Shown in pieces: positions 61,401 to 64,000 of a DNA stretch of 64,000 nt. The notes under the pieces were generated by a model that had not been told where the DNA came from, searched no databases, and saw only the letters and a program-made list of their open reading frames with translations. How positions within the stretch are numbered: position 1 is the first letter of the stretch; each line of letters begins with the position of its first letter. The stretch spans positions 62,001-126,000 of the forward strand of contig JACCGJ010010473.1 of NCBI GenBank assembly GCA_013407085.1. The letters are read 5' to 3'. Position numbers and translations under genes: made by a program. This DNA is from Atriophallophorus winterbourni (Eukaryota > Platyhelminthes > Trematoda > Plagiorchiida > Microphallidae).

Positions 61401-63740
61401 TTTTACAAACGGAGCTAACGTCCATCCAAAGATTTTCATCCCTTCAGTTAGTGTCGCCCTTGTGAATTATTTTTACTCCACCTATAAAGAACACGGATAT
61501 GATCATACAAGTAACGATGTTTTTAATTATTTATACGTATATCCTACGGTAGTGTGCAGAAATTTACGTTTCTAACCGTAAATCTTGAATCTTAAATCTT
61601 GAATCTTGAACAATAAATTTAACGTTTTGTTCGCATTGTCAGCTGATTAAAAAACTTATTGAAGCAAAAGAATTTCGTGATCTAACCGCGGATCATTGCT
61701 TGGTATTCAAATGGTTCAAACTAAACAAATTGCAAAATCTCGTGATGTTTCAATTACAATTCCCACCGCATGTGGATCGTCAAAAATACATCAGCGACCA
61801 TGGTCACCTGAACCTTCAAAGAGATTTGTCCAATTTGGCCGAGAGAGAAGTATCAGTCTGGTTTGCTCCGAAATATCCACATTATTGTGAGTTTCTTTTT
61901 TAGAATTGAAATTTTGAATAATCGTTTGACTGATTGCTATAATAACTATATGAAAAATAATAACGTTTACTCAAAAGGCATAGTGAGAACCAAACACTAT
62001 CTGAAACGAAATTACTATAAAGTTTTATACGTCGTTTATTTTGTTTATAATACAAAAATGGATCTTAGCGTATTTCAAAATGAAGTTGATATGATATTCC
62101 GGAAAAAATACGGCCATTCAAGCGCGGCGGATGTGAGCAGCACTGGGCATTGGTTGTATTCAAGAGATTTTAGCTCTTGCCAAAGAGGACTCGGTGATTT
62201 CGTTATTGAACACCTTGGTTCATTTGTAGGAACCATATACATATGAAACCTGACAAACCGATATCGCTAAAAAATTCTTCACTGTTTCAGGATAGGCTTA
62301 AATGAATATTACCGTCTCTACTTGAGGGCTGTATACACACGTCATAAAATATGAACGTCTAGGGAATTTGAGCAAAGCTATTCGATGAAAATTGAAAGAG
62401 TTCACATCTTTCTGGAAAACAATTAATTGAGTTTTAAACTTTACAAATCAAAAATATGGCTTTTTTTCACAAATTCTGAATTTGCTTAAAAATATTGGTA
62501 ATCTTGTTTTCCAGTATACTGTGTTGGATAAATTGATATTTTTTCATCTGTTTCTAAGTCTGGAAAACGGTCCACAATACGTGAACATTCTCAAATTTGC
62601 CTTGTTTATGACAGGATAACATCCGCACAATGGGAAACTTTATAATTAGACTTAGTTAAATTGGCTAATGATCGCATATATTATCGCTGCACTATTGGAA
62701 AAAAAGGAAACCATTTTCGATTCCATTTTGCAAACTACCGAGTGTGGTTAGCATTCTGGTGTGTTGAAAAAGAATGACTACGTCGGCAAAGTATTCGAAT
62801 GTGGAATTTTAGGTCAAGTGAGAAACAGCGCCTCAAATGTTTTTGTCATCCGTCTTGCAACGCGAGGCAACAATAAAGTAACTTCGCTCTATCGTAGTAA
62901 CCCGTTAAAGCATGTTGTTATTAGCATTAAAAAATATAGTAACAAGCTATAAACGAGCGATTTATTTTACACATACTCTATCTGACCTTGAAATTCAGAC
63001 GTCTTAACTCCTGTTGTGATGAAAATCTTGTAAATGAAATTTAATTTCTTGTCACGTCATCTTGTAAGATCTAGATCTCAATCGCTTTGATTGTAGATGA
63101 AATTTAATTCATTATGATTAATTTCGGAGGGATAATCATTTCATTTGAAGAAACGGATTAACACATCTTTGTGTACCCCGTGTCAATCATTGTTATTCAA
63201 AACGTGTTGGATTGTACAAACATCACGTGCTTCCGAATGAAGCCCATGGTCAAAGGCTTTATATGGCGGATCAAAAAGTAGTTTGTCTTGTGGTATGATT
63301 TCTACATAAAATTGACGGGTGATTTATGATTGTGTTGGAATTTAGAGAAGCGTACATATTTTGAACCACCGCTGACTGAGGTAATCGACAGGTGACATGA
63401 ATATCACTTGATGTTCATGTTGTAATGCCAATTATTTGATATGTATTCTTTAATGGTGTCATTCAATTCCTCTAACCAATTAGTATCTTTGAATTCTCTA
63501 TGTTCACGTCGCAATAACCTGCGGCTTGTGATGGAAATGTATGAAACTGAGGATTCTACATATAATCAGATTGCTTGAACTTGAATGAAAAATTCAAGTA
63601 TTCTTTACTTCGGATACGCAACTAATTTAAGTGATTTTTAAGCAAAATCTTTCTTTATATAATCACTGGATCTGCATGCGTCATTATGTATACACTTCCT
63701 GCAGATTATGTTCACAATGGCACTGAAACGAGCAAAGTCA
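43260..63740 (+). CDS. Unidentified protein-coding gene, eight exons in one open frame
   Basis: Exons at 43,260-43,354, 43,469-43,697, 45,653-45,793, 46,180-46,268, 51,126-51,372, 55,412-55,464, 61,643-61,886 and 63,705-63,740 total 1,134 nt. They agree in phase at all seven junctions (1-0, 0-1, 1-1, 1-0, 0-1, 1-0, 0-1, 1-1). The joined frame is open for 378 codons and continues in both directions. Donors include GTACGT, GTGAGT (twice), GTAAGT (three times) and GTGCGT. The protein is soluble-looking, with helical, leucine- and charge-rich stretches and no membrane segment or signal peptide. The segment from exon 7 (LIEAKEFRDLT...) faintly recalls helical repeats of large RNA-processing proteins, and exon 2 faintly recalls a RAP-like end. 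Neither resemblance is strong enough to name it. Confidence 0.65.
43419..43455. repeat. (AT)n microsatellite inside a 114-nt intron
   Basis: About 18 AT units make up a third of the intron and end 13 bases before the acceptor CGTGTCTCTACAG of the next exon. Confidence 0.95.
43469..43697 (+). CDS. Exon 2 (229 nt)
   Basis: The exon reads KMSFSEHGIECKLVGFMYLV and on to FNVVAITPSLLEFNK, then meets GTGAGT. It is open throughout with good boundaries. The C-terminal pattern (basic helix, GF.VV.I) is faintly RAP-domain-like. Confidence 0.7.
44150..44310 (-). mobile_element. Small RTE-like retrotransposon fragment
   Basis: TTGACCAGGTTTCACTGGCG and ACACGCGCTGTAAACTTAGT parallel the minus-strand copy at 50,600-50,660. 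It represents the region after the RT domain. Confidence 0.5.
45050..45290 (+). mobile_element. 3' coding fragment of a CR1-like element
   Basis: Frame-broken reading gives LYLWNRLPEHVIDSL, the WN.LP..VV.S motif found at the C-terminal end of CR1-clade ORF2. The young element at 46,651 has YWNCLPEDVVNS at the same place. Confidence 0.55.
45653..45793 (+). CDS. Exon 3 (141 nt)
   Basis: The exon reads NRQSVWQRDLITLIFQHFAS and on to PDGRGLRIR, then a GTGCAA donor. The acceptor (GGTTACGCAAG) is weak. It is chosen because it gives phase 1, while an alternative at 45,636 would break the frame. Confidence 0.5.
46180..46268 (+). CDS. Exon 4 (89 nt)
   Basis: The acceptor TAAATTCTCCAG and donor GTAAGT enclose FAMLTHLCTDGEITNRDINP and then TDVMETTKA. 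The other two frames have early stops, and phases match exons 3 and 5. Confidence 0.65.
46651..48478 (-). mobile_element. 5'-truncated young CR1-clade retrotransposon
   Basis: Reading on the minus strand from 48,474, the reverse transcriptase runs with one in-frame stop (about 48,238) and one frameshift (about 47,760). Motifs in order are SAGPDGI, motif A DFCKAFDSVNH, motif B GVSQGSVLGPL, catalytic FADD, and C-terminal YWNCLPEDVVNS. The endonuclease half is missing, as is usual for 5'-truncated copies. After the stop at 46,890 a short 3' UTR ends in (TGAAC)n at 46,674-46,651, the microsatellite-type tail expected of CR1 elements. It sits antisense in intron 4 of the gene. Low damage suggests recent insertion. 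Confidence 0.9.
48479..50159. other. Intronic sequence, nothing supported
   Basis: An 84-aa plus ORF at 49,435-49,689 ends with no splice context that fits the gene. No repeat was recognised. Confidence 0.5.
50160..50790 (-). mobile_element. RTE-like retrotransposon C-terminal fragment, antisense in intron 4
   Basis: The minus strand gives, with frame breaks, RRLRWLGHVYRIEND, LRYKDVCKRDMK and upstream RIGKAAL-like sequence. These are the conserved post-RT region of the same family as the copies in units A-C. It is more degraded than the neighbouring CR1 element. Confidence 0.75.
51126..51372 (+). CDS. Exon 5 (247 nt)
   Basis: The acceptor TTTCTGTATAAAAG is followed by VRQGIPFYKSWSFVLSTVKR and on to CVRNFEFKVEQNF, then donor GTGCGT. 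It is the longest exon and open throughout. Confidence 0.65.
51730..51777. repeat. (AT)n microsatellite
   Basis: About 23 TA units with one C interruption, inside intron 5. Confidence 0.95.
52894..53400 (-). pseudogene. Protein-like minus-strand stretch with stops and frame changes
   Basis: 52,894-53,178 is open (SLRSVFPIVASEIKFLSAFL...ECLRLRDDWTYLKH). In another frame, 53,175-53,357 reads LPQYLDQLILPPSIMDRLYH. The two would join only with a frame change near 53,180. They look like parts of one decayed coding sequence antisense in intron 5. I do not recognise the family; a retrocopy or unknown transposon are both possible. Confidence 0.3.
53401..55411. other. Intronic sequence, nothing strongly supported
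   Basis: A 119-aa plus ORF (54,747-55,106) ends at a GTAAGC donor but lacks an acceptor giving the needed phase. No repeat family was recognised. Confidence 0.45.
55412..55464 (+). CDS. Exon 6 (53 nt)
   Basis: The acceptor TATTTGTTTCACAG and consensus donor GTAAGT enclose VHLMMTTEYTMKKACDI in phase 1-0. This is exactly what is needed between exons 5 (ends phase 1) and 7 (starts phase 0). Confidence 0.65.
55465..57759. other. Intron 6, left part, nothing supported
   Basis: AT-rich sequence without recognised genes. It contains the short tandem duplication described at 56,252. Confidence 0.5.
56252..56440. repeat. Two 95-bp tandem repeats
   Basis: TTTTGATCTATATTGATATT at 56,252 recurs as TTTTGATCTAAATAAATATT at 56,347. 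Both continue into CGTATCTACTGGCAGTGAAG and AGAACCA.ATA.GAACAATA. Confidence 0.85.
57760..61615 (+). mobile_element. Old, near-full-length CR1-clade retrotransposon
   Basis: The endonuclease is seen as LSVICTNIQ (near 57,895) and NCIIGVIYRSPK (near 58,955). The RT follows from about 60,090: motif A VYLNIYEAFDTVTH (near 60,315), motif B EGSVIGPILFFIFINDL (near 60,505) and a mutated catalytic box FAGD (near 60,580). The C-terminal region ends near 61,310, and the 3' end carries an imperfect (TTGAATC)n tail at 61,580-61,611. There are many stops and frameshifts. The 173-aa ORF at 58,301-58,822 splits the endonuclease region and has no recognisable domain. The element lies sense in intron 6, ending about 30 bases before exon 7. 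Confidence 0.8.
61643..61886 (+). CDS. Exon 7 (244 nt)
   Basis: The acceptor TTCGCATTGTCAG and donor GTGAGT enclose LIKKLIEAKEFRDLTADHCL and on to REVSVWFAPKYPHY. It is open throughout. The acceptor lies just after the CR1 tail, so the insertion must have spared the acceptor and any branch site. Confidence 0.65.
61887..63704. other. Intron 7, no supported exon
   Basis: 62,058-62,246 opens with ATG (MDLSVFQNEVDM...) and 62,746-62,829 reads HSGVLKKNDYVGKVFECG. Neither has boundaries in the phase required between exons 7 and 8. Confidence 0.4.
63705..63740 (+). CDS. Exon 8 (36 nt, micro-exon size)
   Basis: The acceptor CACTTCCTGCAG and consensus donor GTAAGT enclose 36 nt. In phase 1 the reading is YVHNGTETSKV, and the split codon with exon 7 gives TAT. 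It could instead belong to a separate micro-exon gene, but phase fits the long gene. Confidence 0.5.
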
Positions 63741-63819
63741 GTAAGTTCCATTTTTTACAAAAGGTTGATTACAAAGATAAAGGATGAATCTTATAATAAC
63801 GATGCCCTCGATCGTTTAT

Positions 63820-63965
63820 TTTATATAATCATATTTAAAAAGCTGATTTGCATGCCTCACCATCACATACACTACACCGCGACCGGAGTTATGCTATTTG
63901 CCTGCATCATGTTAGGACAGCACGATCAGCATTTGCATGCGATTGCAACTGTGGAAAAATGTTAA
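63820..63965 (+). repeat. Diverged second copy of the 37,252 promoter/first-exon region
   Basis: TATATAATC followed by TTTGCATGCCTCACCATCAC and ACACCGCGACCGG parallels TATATAAAAG, TTTGCATGCATCTCCATCAC and ACACCACGACAGG at 37,252-37,307. Here the reading after ATG (63,891) is MLFACIMLGQHDQHLHA and then IATVEKC before TAA, with a weak GTTAAA donor candidate. Confidence 0.35.
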
Positions 63966-64000
63966 ACTAGTTTCGTTTTTACGCTCATCTCTAATGCACT

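Noticed and set aside
62746..62829. Phase-0 exon HSGVLKKNDYVGKV... in intron 7
   Set aside because: It begins in phase 0 while exon 7 ends in phase 1, and its length does not restore frame for exon 8.

Overview
This window is AT-rich eukaryotic nuclear DNA. It has phase-consistent introns, long (AT)n microsatellites, and decayed RTE-like and CR1-clade non-LTR retrotransposons. It also holds many very short exons whose lengths are multiples of three. Micro-exon genes of this kind (27, 24, 21, 36 nt, all splice phase 1-1) are characteristic of schistosomes and related trematodes. A parasitic flatworm is therefore my best guess for the organism. That rests on gene architecture read by eye, not on a database match.

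Positions 1-24,430 hold three tandem copies (A, B, C; spacing about 8.7-8.9 kb) of one ancestral unit. The unit contains a TATA box with a 5' exon, a 25-codon hydrophobic signal-peptide-like ORF, a 24-nt exon, a 21-nt exon and a 27-nt exon, with an RTE-like retrotransposon immediately downstream. Each copy has decayed differently. Copy A carries a 553-bp insertion with an 8-bp target duplication and a hammerhead-like core. Copy B carries a 2.2-kb element with 186-bp terminal repeats and a 4-bp target duplication. Copy C lost the 27-nt exon and the 5' part of the retrotransposon.

Positions 24,450-35,200 are further duplicated and shuffled pieces of the same kind of locus. There is a 3.3-kb / 2.4-kb direct duplication (24,450-27,770 and 28,230-30,650) and a second duplicated block (30,890-31,530 and 33,345-33,990). 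These carry exons of 27, 69, 48, 36, 18 and 21 nt that can be read in phase 1. The best-preserved partial gene is 28,153 to 31,973 on the plus strand.

From about 37,250 to the right edge lies at least one conventional plus-strand gene. Eight exons between 43,260 and 63,740 join in one open frame of 378 codons, with perfect phase agreement at every junction and good splice sites at most of them. A possible TATA box and first coding exon lie at 37,252-37,414. I could not name the protein. Its introns host a young CR1-like element on the minus strand (46,651-48,478), an old CR1-like element on the plus strand (57,760-61,615), and RTE and CR1 fragments. The rest is intronic or intergenic AT-rich DNA in which I see nothing reliable. 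No tRNA, rRNA, CRISPR or prokaryotic feature was seen.
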